NCBI GenBank assembly: GCA_003212345.1
Contig: QCPZ01000004.1
Coordinates: forward strand, 1 to 64,000
DNA length: 64,000 nucleotides
From: SAR116 cluster bacterium AG-447-A06
GTDB lineage: Bacteria > Pseudomonadota > Alphaproteobacteria > Puniceispirillales > Puniceispirillaceae
Direction of reading: 5' to 3'
Part shown: one piece after another, positions 38,527-48,793 of the stretch
How the letters are laid out: every line of letters begins with the position of its first letter
How positions within the stretch are numbered: the first letter of the stretch is position 1
Position numbers and translations under genes: made by a program
The notes under the pieces: model-generated
What the model saw: only the letters and a program-made list of their open reading frames with translations
Told to the model about the DNA's origin: nothing
Databases searched by the model: none

Positions 38527-41500
38527 CTAATCCCCAGCTTTGACCTTTTGTTTGCTACTGCCGGCTTTAATTTCAGCTTTGTCTGGACCAAATAAACGTT
38601 GCTCTTCACTGCCTAACCAGTTCGGTGAAAATAAATCACGGATCAATCCGGGTGCCACGCTGGTTACTGGATTTACTGACGTTTTCATATCATCAGATGT
38701 GCCAGTAACCTTGAACTGCGTAACAAAAATACCGCTCTTGTCAATGCCAGTAATTAAATCCCCCAAAAGGGGCAATCTACCAATAATTTTACTGATCTGA
38801 TTCACTGGTACCAGATTTCCACTAACATCAATTTTTTTTGTAGTACGATCAAAGACGCCAAGCATCGTAACGCCGACAGCTTCGCCACTAGCCCTCATGC
38901 TAGAAATTTTCACAATCGGACCTCGCGTTTCTAAAACAGCGTGACCTCGCTGGAAAGCAGTACCATCCCCCTCAACGAGAGAATATAAACCTGCCAGACT
39001 TAAAACCGAAAATGCCCTTAGTGCTCGCGGTGCCTCCACAACTCGAAATTTAGCCAATTCGATTGTCGTGTCATACGATCTAAAATTACCCTCCTTGAAC
39101 GTATTTGTCAGCCATAATTTTCCACCACGAACCGTATCCGTGACTTTAAGGCCGGAGAGAACTCGTCCGGCATTTTCAGATACAATCATCAGTTTGGGCG
39201 CGGCATTAGTTGACGTTTTGAAAGTCAGGCTTGCTTCGCCACCCCCAATCAAACCCGTACCAGTCATCATCTCTTCTCGCGAACCAAAGCGCATTTTCAT
39301 ATCGGCCTCGGTAATCAGAGGTTCCCCATGAACGGACAGCATTCCAAAAAATTCGGCATTACCAATACCGCTGCTGTCACGTTTGCCAGAAAGCTGGCCA
39401 GATAAAGTTATATCATCATCAACAACAATACGGTCGGCGGTGAAATCGAAAATCAACGTTTCACCGCCGCTAACACCCTCATTACGCCTCAGCGGCACCA
39501 GATTAACCAATTTGGCGGTTGCCCCTACTTTCCATGACTCTGCAGCATTTTGTTCAATGATTAGATCGCGCAAATCATTCCCAGGCCATGCTACGCGTTC
39601 AAAAAATGCTGCCTGAACTTGGCCATTTACACCAAAGGCTACTTGTCCCTGCGCAGACAAGCTGCCAGCAGCCATATCAATATTCTGCAACGACGTCATT
39701 TGACCGTTGCGAAGGGTGATTGTCATAATGGCTCGGCCATCTTCTGCCGGTAATTTTGCCCAGCCTATTTCTGGAACATTTATGGATGTTCCACGCAAAT
39801 CAGCGGTCAAACCAATGCGGGCCTCACGTAACAAGGGGTCGCCAGAATAGGCAATTTTGCCACCAATGGCTCCAGCAATATCAATGCCAGAGATTTGCCC
39901 AACCGCATCGGCAAGCAATTCAGAGGGTGGAGCTTGAGCAACTAGGTCGACATGGCCTTTAATATGATTCAGGCCTAGACTAAATTCACTGGGCGCCCCA
40001 TAAACATCTGCGGTCCCGGTAATCTGGCTATTTTCTTTTCCAACATTTACCACGAGCTCTGCATTTTTTATATTCATAAAGTTTGGCAGATTTCGGAAGA
40101 TCCCATTACTGACGGTAGCGTCCATTGTTTTTATGCACTGCGCCAATGCCACCTTTTTTCCCAACGGCATTATGGCTTCTAAGGAGAATTCAATTTCTCC
40201 GTCAGCCTCAATCTTATTGAAATCAAAGCTGCCATATTTTGACAGTCCAACTTGACGGGCAAGATCGAGCGTGTCACTCATACCACCTTTTGCGGTAAGC
40301 GTAACATGTGCATCTTTTTCCACTTTCGCCAAAACTGGGGCAATAACCACCCGACCACGTTTTAAAGACACACTCCCAATACGCCCCTTTAAAATACTTG
40401 CGGAAAATTCATCATTATTCCAATATAAATCAGCGTCGATATTGGTAAGGTTGTCAGCATTTTTGGACCATGTTAAATGGGCATCTCGAACTTTGACGTC
40501 TCCCTCTAAATCATAAACGTTTTGCACTCCTTCGGCCGCACCGAGGTCAGCAGAAATTGATAATTTTGAGGCACGAACCCGACCCGTCGCAATATTGCTG
40601 ACTACCCAGTCCCGGGTCTTTGTTGCCACCCAGTTTGGCCACAACGCCGAAAATAGCGGGGCATCCATGTCGGGTACATTTAAACGCAGCTTAAGATCGC
40701 GTGTTGCCAATGCATCATTCATTTCGAGAACGCCCTTGAGATCAAACCTGCCAGCACTTCCAAAGTTTAACTCCAAGTGCTCCAACTCCACTTTGCCATC
40801 GCGCAGCACTGATTTCATTTGTCCTGAAGGTACGTCAAGTCGTTCATATCCTGCCACCAACATTGACCCATCTTTAACATTAAGATCGACAAGCACTTGT
40901 TGAACGCCATCCTTGCCAACGCTCATGCCCAAATCACCGTCGATTGTAGCCACAAGTCGTTGATACTGACCATTCGACAAACTTATGCGCACAGCAGAAA
41001 ATTTGCTTTCGAGATCTAACTTTAACAGGTCAAGCGTACTGGTTTGAGACTGAAAGACCCCTTCAAATCCTACTTTGACAACTTTGAAATGGCCGCCATT
41101 AAAGCGCTTTTTTATTGCTGTATTTAAACGAGGGGCTACTGAGTCCGGCCAATCATCTAGCAAAGCTTGAACGGGCAAATTTTTTGCCTCAATCATACCA
41201 GTGACAATTGATGAGGGCGCGTGGAAGTTCTTGACCGTGCCAATGAATGACAGCGCCCGATTGTCTGTCATTTCCAATTCAGCCTTGCTAACGATCAAAT
41301 CATTACGCGCCATATCATAAGCAAAAATAAGATCAGCATTGTTAAAAGCAGCATTGCGGCGAATTCCAGGTACGTTCAAAATACCATTGATCAGGGTCAC
41401 ATCCGCACTTGCAGAAGACAAAATGCTATTTTCCATCTCAACAGCGACATGCCCGGACAAAACACCAACTCGGCTTAAGGAAGAAGGAAGGCCATCGATA

Positions 41501-42255
41501 TAATCAATAATTCCAGCAGTTTGTAATTCAGACGCACTCAGATCAATCTTAAGGCTCTTGCTTCCAGGCCAACCATCGAAAGACAAGGTAAAGCTGCCAG
41601 CAGCCTCACGAGCTTCGTTTATCCGGCTGGCGCGCATGCTTCCAGAAACTTCGCCACTATCACCGGATGTGACATCAATATAAATATTTTCAAAGACCAA
41701 ATTGGGGAACGCCCTATTTTCATAGGACAATGATAGGCGGTCAGTCTCGATTGCTATAAGTTTGACGCCACCAAGGTAACTTCTGGCGTTTTGCAACTGC
41801 ACCGAATTCGGCCGTGTTTGATTAGCATTTTTTGCAAGTCTATCAAGAAACAAAATTGCGGGAGAGCCTGACCATCCACTACTTTTTTTCACGAGGTCAA
41901 GCTTAACACCACGTAAAAAGATGGTTTCCGGGCGCCCTCCAAGGACGCTTGTCCATCCAAATCCCATATCCGCTCTCGGCAAGTTGATTTGTTCACTATC
42001 CAGAGTAATCACAAGATCGCTTGCAGTTAGCTGTATAGGTTGACGTGATAAGGAAACACTGATTCGTGCGTCGCCAACGGTAGCCGTGCCCGAGCCAACC
42101 ATCGTCGCGAGTTCAGTTTCGAGAATCCGACTGAGGCCCCCAACCTCGTTCACATATAGATACCCAGCCCCAACCACTGTTATAACCAGAGATGTGAAAG
42201 TAATGACTAAAGCCTTTAAAATACCCGTCACTGTAATTCTTTTTTGTGCAGACAC
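38527..42255 (-). CDS. AsmA/YhdP-like DUF3971-type protein, 1242 aa
   Basis: N-terminal TM, long beta-rich body, C-terminal GPIVKISSMRASGEAVGVTMLGVFDRTTKKIDVSGNLVPV. Confidence 0.8.
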   Translation of the reverse strand: MSAQKRITVTGILKALVITFTSLVITVVGAGYLYVNEVGGLSRILETELATMVGSGTATVGDARISVSLSRQPIQLTASDLVITLDSEQINLPRADMGFGWTSVLGGRPETIFLRGVKLDLVKKSSGWSGSPAILFLDRLAKNANQTRPNSVQLQNARSYLGGVKLIAIETDRLSLSYENRAFPNLVFENIYIDVTSGDSGEVSGSMRASRINEAREAAGSFTLSFDGWPGSKSLKIDLSASELQTAGIIDYIDGLPSSLSRVGVLSGHVAVEMENSILSSASADVTLINGILNVPGIRRNAAFNNADLIFAYDMARNDLIVSKAELEMTDNRALSFIGTVKNFHAPSSIVTGMIEAKNLPVQALLDDWPDSVAPRLNTAIKKRFNGGHFKVVKVGFEGVFQSQTSTLDLLKLDLESKFSAVRISLSNGQYQRLVATIDGDLGMSVGKDGVQQVLVDLNVKDGSMLVAGYERLDVPSGQMKSVLRDGKVELEHLELNFGSAGRFDLKGVLEMNDALATRDLKLRLNVPDMDAPLFSALWPNWVATKTRDWVVSNIATGRVRASKLSISADLGAAEGVQNVYDLEGDVKVRDAHLTWSKNADNLTNIDADLYWNNDEFSASILKGRIGSVSLKRGRVVIAPVLAKVEKDAHVTLTAKGGMSDTLDLARQVGLSKYGSFDFNKIEADGEIEFSLEAIMPLGKKVALAQCIKTMDATVSNGIFRNLPNFMNIKNAELVVNVGKENSQITGTADVYGAPSEFSLGLNHIKGHVDLVAQAPPSELLADAVGQISGIDIAGAIGGKIAYSGDPLLREARIGLTADLRGTSINVPEIGWAKLPAEDGRAIMTITLRNGQMTSLQNIDMAAGSLSAQGQVAFGVNGQVQAAFFERVAWPGNDLRDLIIEQNAAESWKVGATAKLVNLVPLRRNEGVSGGETLIFDFTADRIVVDDDITLSGQLSGKRDSSGIGNAEFFGMLSVHGEPLITEADMKMRFGSREEMMTGTGLIGGGEASLTFKTSTNAAPKLMIVSENAGRVLSGLKVTDTVRGGKLWLTNTFKEGNFRSYDTTIELAKFRVVEAPRALRAFSVLSLAGLYSLVEGDGTAFQRGHAVLETRGPIVKISSMRASGEAVGVTMLGVFDRTTKKIDVSGNLVPVNQISKIIGRLPLLGDLITGIDKSGIFVTQFKVTGTSDDMKTSVNPVTSVAPGLIRDLFSPNWLGSEEQRLFGPDKAEIKAGSSKQKVKAGD

Positions 42256-42303
42256 ACCGTGTCCTTTTTAGCTAGAAGACTGTCTTAACTTAACCATGTC
42301 CAA

Positions 42304-42319
42304 CGCAAGCTGGCTTGCG
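42304..42319. repeat. Perfect inverted repeat CGCAAGC-TG-GCTTGCG
   Basis: 7-bp arms, 2-nt spacer, no following T-run. Confidence 0.5.
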
Positions 42320-42418
42320 ATCTGAGAGGAACATATTATCTAGTACTATCTACAATTGAAACATTTTAAACGTCGCAATATCCTGTGGTGCGCGCTCCTG
42401 ATAAATAGGACTTACAAC

Positions 42419-42917
42419 ATGCTTAAAATCGGCAGCTCTGCACCGGAGCTATCAATTCAAACAGATTGCGGCTGGTTTTCTTTAACCGAACAATTTGACA
42501 AAAAAGTGGTCATATTTTTTTCCACGCGCTGACTCATCTGGCTGTATCAAAGAAGCCATACAATTTTCCGCATTAGGTGATGCTTTTGCCGAGGAAAACA
42601 CTGTCGTTATTGGCATTTCCAAAGATGGGCCAGCACGACTAGCAAAGTTCAGATTAAAGCATAATTTAACCTGCCTTCTGGGAGCCGACGATGAGACGGA
42701 TCTATGCGAACAGTTTGGCGTATGGGTCAAAAAATCAATGTATGGGAAAAATTTCATGGGTGTCCATAGATCAAGTTTTCTTATTGATATTGATAGAAAA
42801 ATAATTAGCATTTGGCCTAAAGTAAAGGTTGATGGCCACGCCTAAGACGTTTTGGCCTCAGTAAAGGCCCTCAGACCAAAACAGGATGAATGTGCTAGAC
42901 TTAAAAAAAGAGACTAA
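42419..42917 (+). pseudogene. bcp: Bcp/PrxQ-type peroxiredoxin pseudogene (frameshift plus nonsense)
   Basis: MLKIGSSAPELSIQTDCGWFSLTEQFDKKVVIFFSTR* then PRADSSGCIKEAIQFSALGDAFAEENTVVIGISKDG...IWPKVKVDGHA*DVLASVKALRPKQ. Confidence 0.85.
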
Positions 42918-43041
42918 AACGGTTTTACAAAACATATCTATTTTGAAAGGCACCAGAGCTTGGTTTTGTCTCACCCTTTTAAGCGGTCGTTTGTCGCCCC
43001 TCAAAAATCTGCAAAGGAACCCCCAAAGAAAATACAACAGC

Positions 43042-44148
43042 CTAGCGTCGATTACCGACACGAGCGGCAAGGCTGGCTTCGATGAAATCGTCCAAATCTC
43101 CATCGAGAACGCCTTGCGCATTACCTTTTTCAACATTGGTGCGCAAATCTTTAACCATTTGATAGGGGTGCAGCACATAAGATCGGATCTGATTTCCCCA
43201 ACCGATATCAGTTTTACTTGACGCTGCATCGTTTGCAGCATCCTCACGGCGCTGCAATTCTCGCTCATAAAGACGGGCTTTAAGCATATTAAAAGCAGTC
43301 GCGCGGTTGCGATGCTGTGAGCGATCATTCTGGCATTGCACAACAATATTGGTTGGTAAGTGCGTAATGCGAATGGCAGAGTCAGTTTTATTCACATGTT
43401 GACCACCCGCACCTGATGCACGGTAAGTATCGATACGAAGGTCTTTGTCTTCGATTTCTATCTCGATATTGTCGTCAACAACCGGGTAGACCCATACGCT
43501 GGCAAAACTTGTGTGGCGGCGAGCTGAACTATCATATGGAGAGATGCGGACCAACCGGTGAACACCTGATTCTGTTTTCATCCAGCCATAGGCATTTTCA
43601 CCTTCAACACGCATTGTCGTAGACTTAATGCCAGCCTCTTCACCCGCACTTTCCTCGATAAGTTGAATTTTGAAACCACGTGCCTCACTCCAACGGCTGT
43701 ACATCCGCACCAACATCAGGGCCCAGTCCTGTGCCTCAGTCCCACCAGCACCGGCATGAACCTCAATAAAGCAGTGATTTGCATCCGCTTCACCCGACAA
43801 CAGGCTCTCAAGCTGACGTTTTTCAGCAATACAAACCAAGGTGCTGAGCGATGCCTCAGCATCAGCTACGATCTCCTCATCATTTTCAGCAGCGCCAAGC
43901 TCCATCAATGCAACCAAATCATCCATTTCAAATTGCAGTGTATCGATAACTGATAATTGGCGCTCGAGCCGATTTTTTTCCCGCATCGTTTCCTGCGCAT
44001 TCACCTGATCATTCCAGAAATCCCCATTGGTAATTAGAGCCTCCAGATCTGCCAGTCGAGCTTTTGCATCATCATATTTGACATGCTTGCGCAGTAGATC
44101 AACTGCCGATTTGATAGTGTTGATTTTAGCTAAGGTTTCGGCTTGCAT
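43042..44148 (-). CDS. prfB: Peptide chain release factor 2 (no programmed frameshift visible)
   Basis: AGSGGTEAQDWA-like; YRASGAGGQHVNKTDSAIRITHLPT GGQ motif. Confidence 0.96.
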   Translation of the reverse strand: MQAETLAKINTIKSAVDLLRKHVKYDDAKARLADLEALITNGDFWNDQVNAQETMREKNRLERQLSVIDTLQFEMDDLVALMELGAAENDEEIVADAEASLSTLVCIAEKRQLESLLSGEADANHCFIEVHAGAGGTEAQDWALMLVRMYSRWSEARGFKIQLIEESAGEEAGIKSTTMRVEGENAYGWMKTESGVHRLVRISPYDSSARRHTSFASVWVYPVVDDNIEIEIEDKDLRIDTYRASGAGGQHVNKTDSAIRITHLPTNIVVQCQNDRSQHRNRATAFNMLKARLYERELQRREDAANDAASSKTDIGWGNQIRSYVLHPYQMVKDLRTNVEKGNAQGVLDGDLDDFIEASLAARVGNRR

Positions 44149-44256
44149 GAGCTAACAATCCATTATCGGGTCAAAAAATACTAACTACAGCGTGTAACTA
44201 CCGTGCCAGTGGGGGCTATGGCAAGTCATCACTTCACAGTTTCATGCCAGTAACTG

Positions 44257-46692
44257 TCAATAAAGGCCTTGCGTTGCGAGGCCGCCGTTTGGAGCCATCG
44301 ATTTATTACCCAAACCGGGTGCAACATCAATCAGCGCACCACCCGGCCGCTGACCGGGTTTAAAAATTTCAAGAATTGCTGCCTTGTCTTTAGGCAGAAC
44401 ACGCTCACCTGTCTCAGCGTGAACAGGAATAACATGAATGTCATTTGGCCGCCGGAAGGGAATACTGGGCTTGTCAATTTGTGAGCGCATCAAAAAATCT
44501 CCAAAAATAGGCACAGCAACCGTGGAACCTGTTTCACGCTTTCCAAGCGGTCGAGGCCTATCATATCCGATGAAAACACCAATTGCGAGATCAGGCGTAA
44601 AGCCAATAAACCAGCCATTTGTATTATCGTTGGTCGTACCAGTTTTGCCAGCAACAACGAGCCCCAATTTTTTTATTGACCTGCCCGTGCCACGTTTGAT
44701 GACGCCCTCCAGCATCGACACCATCTGAAAAGCAGACGCCGGATCAGTTAATTGTTCCCGCGAATCTGGTAATTTTGGGATTGCTTGGTTAGTCCAACCC
44801 CCGGGCGCCACACATGCCTCACAAACGCGTTTATCATGCCGAAAAATTGTTTTACCGTTGCGATCTTGAATCCGGTCAATGAGGCTTGGGGTGATTTTGC
44901 GTCCACCATTCACCAACATACCGTAGGCTGCCGTTAAACGTAGTAATGTTGTCTCGCCAGCCCCAAGTGACATTGATAACAGCGGTGGCAAATTTTCATT
45001 AAGGCCAAATCGTCTTGCGTAATCCTTCACACGGTCCATCCCAAGGGTCATGGCAAGGCGCGCTGTCATCAGATTGCGCGATTTTTCTATCCCAACACGC
45101 ATAATCGAAGGCCCGTAAAACCGCTTCGTGTAATTTGCTGGCTTCCATTTGGGTTTGCCAAGCCCCTGATCGACAACCAGCGGTGCATCAAGTATCCGGG
45201 TAGTCGGACTATAGCCGGCATCTAAGGCGGCGAGATAAACAAAAGGCTTAAAAGCCGAACCCGGTTGCCGCATCGCCTGTACCGCTCGGTTGAATTCAGA
45301 ATCAGCGTAATTGTAACCACCACTCATCGCCAACAACCGTCCAGTATGCGGATCAAGTGCAACTATGGCCCCTTCAACAGCTGGGCGTTGTCCGAGTGCA
45401 AAATGATTGGCTTCTGGTTTGAATCCATTGCGTATCAAATCCGGAGTAAAACCGGGCGGTTGCACGATTACAATATCATTTTTTGATAAGGCATTTCGAA
45501 GGTCACGCAATGGCGGAGGGCGAACTCCATCGTCGCGCCGCGGTGGATAGGCCCAAAATGCTAATTCGAATGGAATAATCGCCTGCCGACCCGCAACGTA
45601 TATTTCTGCACTACGCCGTCTGACCTTGGTCACCAGTGCGGCATAATGATTAGGACGCAGTTTTGCGGTGTGTTCAGCAAGCACCCTATCAACATCAGCT
45701 CCGTCTTTTAGGACGTCAACTGGTCCTCGCCAGCCCTGACGTCTGTCTAGTGCCTCGAGCCCATGTTCAAGTGCCTTGTCAGCAACCTGCTGCAGAAATG
45801 GGTCAAGCGTTGTGCGCACTGACAAACCACCATCATAAAGTGATGACTCACCAAATTGTCTTATGAGTTGGCGCCGCACTTCTTCCGTAAAATATGGCGC
45901 ATCGGCGCCGTCAAAACCACTTTGGCGGCTTATCTGCAGTGGTATGTTCTTCGCCAGATCCGCTTCGTCTTGGGAAATATAGCCATTTTCCTGCATTTCC
46001 CTCAATACCCAGTTACGCCGGACCGTGGCTGCACGCCGATTGTGGGTAGGATGGTAATTGTTTGGCGCCTTTGGCAAAGCTGCCAAGTACGCCATTTCCT
46101 GCAAATCCAGTTGATCAAGAGATTTATCAAAGTATTTCAGCGCAGCAGCAGCCACTCCATAACTGCCTCGACCAAGGTAAATTTCATTTAGATACAAAGC
46201 CAGAATCTGGTCCTTAGTAAAGGCCCTTTCCATACGTAGCGATAAGATCGCTTCCTTGATTTTACGATCAATCGACACCTCGTTTGTCAATAAAAAATTT
46301 TTTGTAACCTGCTGAGTAATTGTTGACGCCCCAACTGGACGACGGCCAGAACCATAATTCACAATATTAGTGATAACAGCGCGCGCCAACGCTCGAAGAT
46401 CAACGCCAAAATGACTATAAAATGCTTTATCCTCGGCAGAAATAAAGGCTTGAATTAGCCGCGGTGGAATGGCCTCCACTGGAACAAAAAGCCTCTTTTC
46501 ACTCGCATATTCAGCCAGCAACGCCCCATTTCCGGCATGTACTCGGGTGACTACAGGTGGTTCGTAATTAGCCAACTGCTGATAATCCGGCAATCCTTTT
46601 CCATAGGTCCAGAAAATCCACAATATGCTTGCTCCAGCAAGCATGGCCATGAGGACAGTAAGCGATAATGTTATTGAAATAAGCCTCAACAT
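44257..46692 (-). CDS. mrcA: Penicillin-binding protein 1A
   Basis: VGASTITQQVTKNFLLTNE transglycosylase; RQPGSAFKPFVYLAALDAG; GKTGTTNDNTNGWF. Confidence 0.95.
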   Translation of the reverse strand: MLRLISITLSLTVLMAMLAGASILWIFWTYGKGLPDYQQLANYEPPVVTRVHAGNGALLAEYASEKRLFVPVEAIPPRLIQAFISAEDKAFYSHFGVDLRALARAVITNIVNYGSGRRPVGASTITQQVTKNFLLTNEVSIDRKIKEAILSLRMERAFTKDQILALYLNEIYLGRGSYGVAAAALKYFDKSLDQLDLQEMAYLAALPKAPNNYHPTHNRRAATVRRNWVLREMQENGYISQDEADLAKNIPLQISRQSGFDGADAPYFTEEVRRQLIRQFGESSLYDGGLSVRTTLDPFLQQVADKALEHGLEALDRRQGWRGPVDVLKDGADVDRVLAEHTAKLRPNHYAALVTKVRRRSAEIYVAGRQAIIPFELAFWAYPPRRDDGVRPPPLRDLRNALSKNDIVIVQPPGFTPDLIRNGFKPEANHFALGQRPAVEGAIVALDPHTGRLLAMSGGYNYADSEFNRAVQAMRQPGSAFKPFVYLAALDAGYSPTTRILDAPLVVDQGLGKPKWKPANYTKRFYGPSIMRVGIEKSRNLMTARLAMTLGMDRVKDYARRFGLNENLPPLLSMSLGAGETTLLRLTAAYGMLVNGGRKITPSLIDRIQDRNGKTIFRHDKRVCEACVAPGGWTNQAIPKLPDSREQLTDPASAFQMVSMLEGVIKRGTGRSIKKLGLVVAGKTGTTNDNTNGWFIGFTPDLAIGVFIGYDRPRPLGKRETGSTVAVPIFGDFLMRSQIDKPSIPFRRPNDIHVIPVHAETGERVLPKDKAAILEIFKPGQRPGGALIDVAPGLGNKSMAPNGGLATQGLY

Positions 46693-46829
46693 AAGTCCGA
46701 CTTTATAACCAGAATTGGGCGCAGATAAGGCAAATATCAAAATTCTTCATCAGTTATTCAGCCCTCTGGCATTTTTGTAAGCTTGCCTTACCTAATTAAC
46801 AGCATGCTCCCGTCAACGCCAATAGCCAC

Positions 46830-48263
46830 CTATATCTTTGGGCCATACTCATTTAGGTATGAAACAATCGCCTTAGTTAGTCGACGCGATAAGTCCTGTC
46901 GATATGATTTCGATTTCAAATTGGCTTCATCTTTAAGATTTGACAAGAACCCCATCTCAACCAGCACTGATGGCATATCAGGAGCTTTCAAAACTGCAAA
47001 CCCTGCAAACCGATGACCTCGTTTGTCGCCACCGGGCAGGCCACGAATTTGCTTTAAGATGGCCGCAGCAAAACGTGCTGATTGGTTCATTGACTCCCGT
47101 TGGAACATCCGCAATAAGGCACCCGCAGCATCAGGGTCTTCTGCGGCTAAATCAGGCCCACCGATTAAATCAGCATCATTTTCCTTGCGCGCCAAAAGCG
47201 CTGCCTCTTTATCTGACGCCGTTTCCGATAAGGTAAAAACTGAAATGCCGTGGGCCATTGATGAATGCGCTGAGTCAGCATGCAGTGAAATAAATAAATC
47301 TGCTTGGCTTTGACGAGCCAGATTTATACGCTGGCGAAGTCGTAAATATCTATCATCATTACGTGCTAGGATTGGTATTATTTTATTAGTCGCTTTTAAT
47401 TGGCGCGCGAGCTCTTGAGCGGCAGCCAGTGTGATGATTTTTTCGTGTGTTCCTGCCTTGCCGATTGCACCGGGATCTTTGCCGCCATGACCTGCATCAA
47501 TAAAAACCACCCATTTTTGTTTCCTTTTTTCCGAGGTTGGCCTCTTTATGGGAACTGATTTCGACGATGCCGGCACTACCAAAAGGTATGATGGCTTTGA
47601 TTTAGGTAACGGCATTGATAAAGGTTTTGCAACATGCACCTGATCAGCGTTTCTAGCAAGCGCACCAGATGGCATCTGCGCCCCAAAATCTTTCTTCGGA
47701 TTTTTAGCTAAAGCCGCGGCCGCAACCAGAAATGCCGTTTTTCCACGATCAAGCAGATCGATCACGAACCGGTTACCACCGTCAGATGGCGGCAAAGAAA
47801 ATGCCCGTTCTGGTGCCGCCGGCTTTTCCAGTTCGAGGACCAAGCGGCCTACATTCGGGCGCGGGGTACCGAAACGATAGGCTGTACCTGGCTTCACCAG
47901 TAACTGACCACGCCGGGGTAATTTATCAACAGCCCAAATAGTTTCTGGCATATCGATCACCAACCGATATGGCGATTGAAGGAGTAGGAGACTAGCCTTT
48001 AAGGGGGATTGTGTCTCAACGACAAGACGAAACCCAGCACGCTCTTCAATTTGCACCACTCCAACCCGCATGCCGGTAACTTTATTTTTAGCAAAGACAT
48101 TGCCTGACGCAGTCGTTACAAGCAGCATGACCATGATTTTCAGACAACGACCAGAGAGAATTTTCATTACCCATAAGGCAATCACCAATAGCATATTCCT
48201 CATGGCTTCTTTATCCAACCTACTTGGTATTTTTACCATCCCTATCTTTCTTGACACGCACAC
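46830..48263 (-). CDS. amiC: N-acetylmuramoyl-L-alanine amidase with AMIN-like domain
   Basis: VVFIDAGHGGKDPGAIGKAGTHEKIITLAAAQ; SLHADSAHSSMAHGISVFTLS; PSVLVEMGFLSN. Confidence 0.93.
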   Translation of the reverse strand: MCVSRKIGMVKIPSRLDKEAMRNMLLVIALWVMKILSGRCLKIMVMLLVTTASGNVFAKNKVTGMRVGVVQIEERAGFRLVVETQSPLKASLLLLQSPYRLVIDMPETIWAVDKLPRRGQLLVKPGTAYRFGTPRPNVGRLVLELEKPAAPERAFSLPPSDGGNRFVIDLLDRGKTAFLVAAAALAKNPKKDFGAQMPSGALARNADQVHVAKPLSMPLPKSKPSYLLVVPASSKSVPIKRPTSEKRKQKWVVFIDAGHGGKDPGAIGKAGTHEKIITLAAAQELARQLKATNKIIPILARNDDRYLRLRQRINLARQSQADLFISLHADSAHSSMAHGISVFTLSETASDKEAALLARKENDADLIGGPDLAAEDPDAAGALLRMFQRESMNQSARFAAAILKQIRGLPGGDKRGHRFAGFAVLKAPDMPSVLVEMGFLSNLKDEANLKSKSYRQDLSRRLTKAIVSYLNEYGPKI

Positions 48264-48343
48264 ATAGCCAAACTGAAAACTAGCCCAAACTCAAGGTCGG
48301 GCAAAGTTAATTTCACCGTAATTTTCAAAACCGCATTACTTTG

Positions 48344-48373
48344 TTGGCAAAAAAGCTTTCAGCGGTATATAAG
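48344..48373 (+). promoter_or_regulatory. Candidate sigma-70 promoter for rne (TTGGCA, 16-18 nt, TATATA/TATAAG)
   Basis: -35/-10-like hexamers about 420 nt upstream of rne. Confidence 0.5.
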
Positions 48374-48411
48374 TATGGATGAGTGGATTTTGAAAGCGCC
48401 GTTTTTGTTTT

Positions 48412-48435
48412 CCTATGGGGCAGGTGCGCCGTAGG
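48412..48435 (+). other. Hairpin in predicted rne 5' UTR: CCTATGGGGC-AGGT-GCGCCGTAGG
   Basis: 10-nt arms, one G-G mismatch, one G-U pair, 4-nt loop. Confidence 0.5.
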
Positions 48436-48793
48436 CTAGACACACAGACTGATGCTTACCAAAACGAACGACAACTAAATTTTTTGCCTGATGGTGTTTG
48501 GCTCAAAAGCCTAATATGCAGCCGTAATTAGAGACTTTTTGATCACTTTGCTGCATTTGGGTTTTTTTCTTATCCATCGACACTCTTGGGCTTACATAAC
48601 GATATTTGAAACCTACGGACCTACCTTATGAATCACCCAAACAAACCGTATTATGAAAGCAGCTATCAAGGCCAGAGCTTTTCGATTAGCGGTGCGCGTG
48701 AAAATGGTCCCACCACAAAAAGCTTGTCATCCCTGATTGATCCACCATCGCATAATGATGTTGCAACAGGGCTGGCTGGGGAAAGACAAATAA

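Noticed and set aside
42495-42845. ORF-track 116-aa protein treated as a complete gene
   Set aside because: It is the out-of-frame middle of a Bcp homologue; N-terminus is upstream in another frame and C-terminus follows the TAA.
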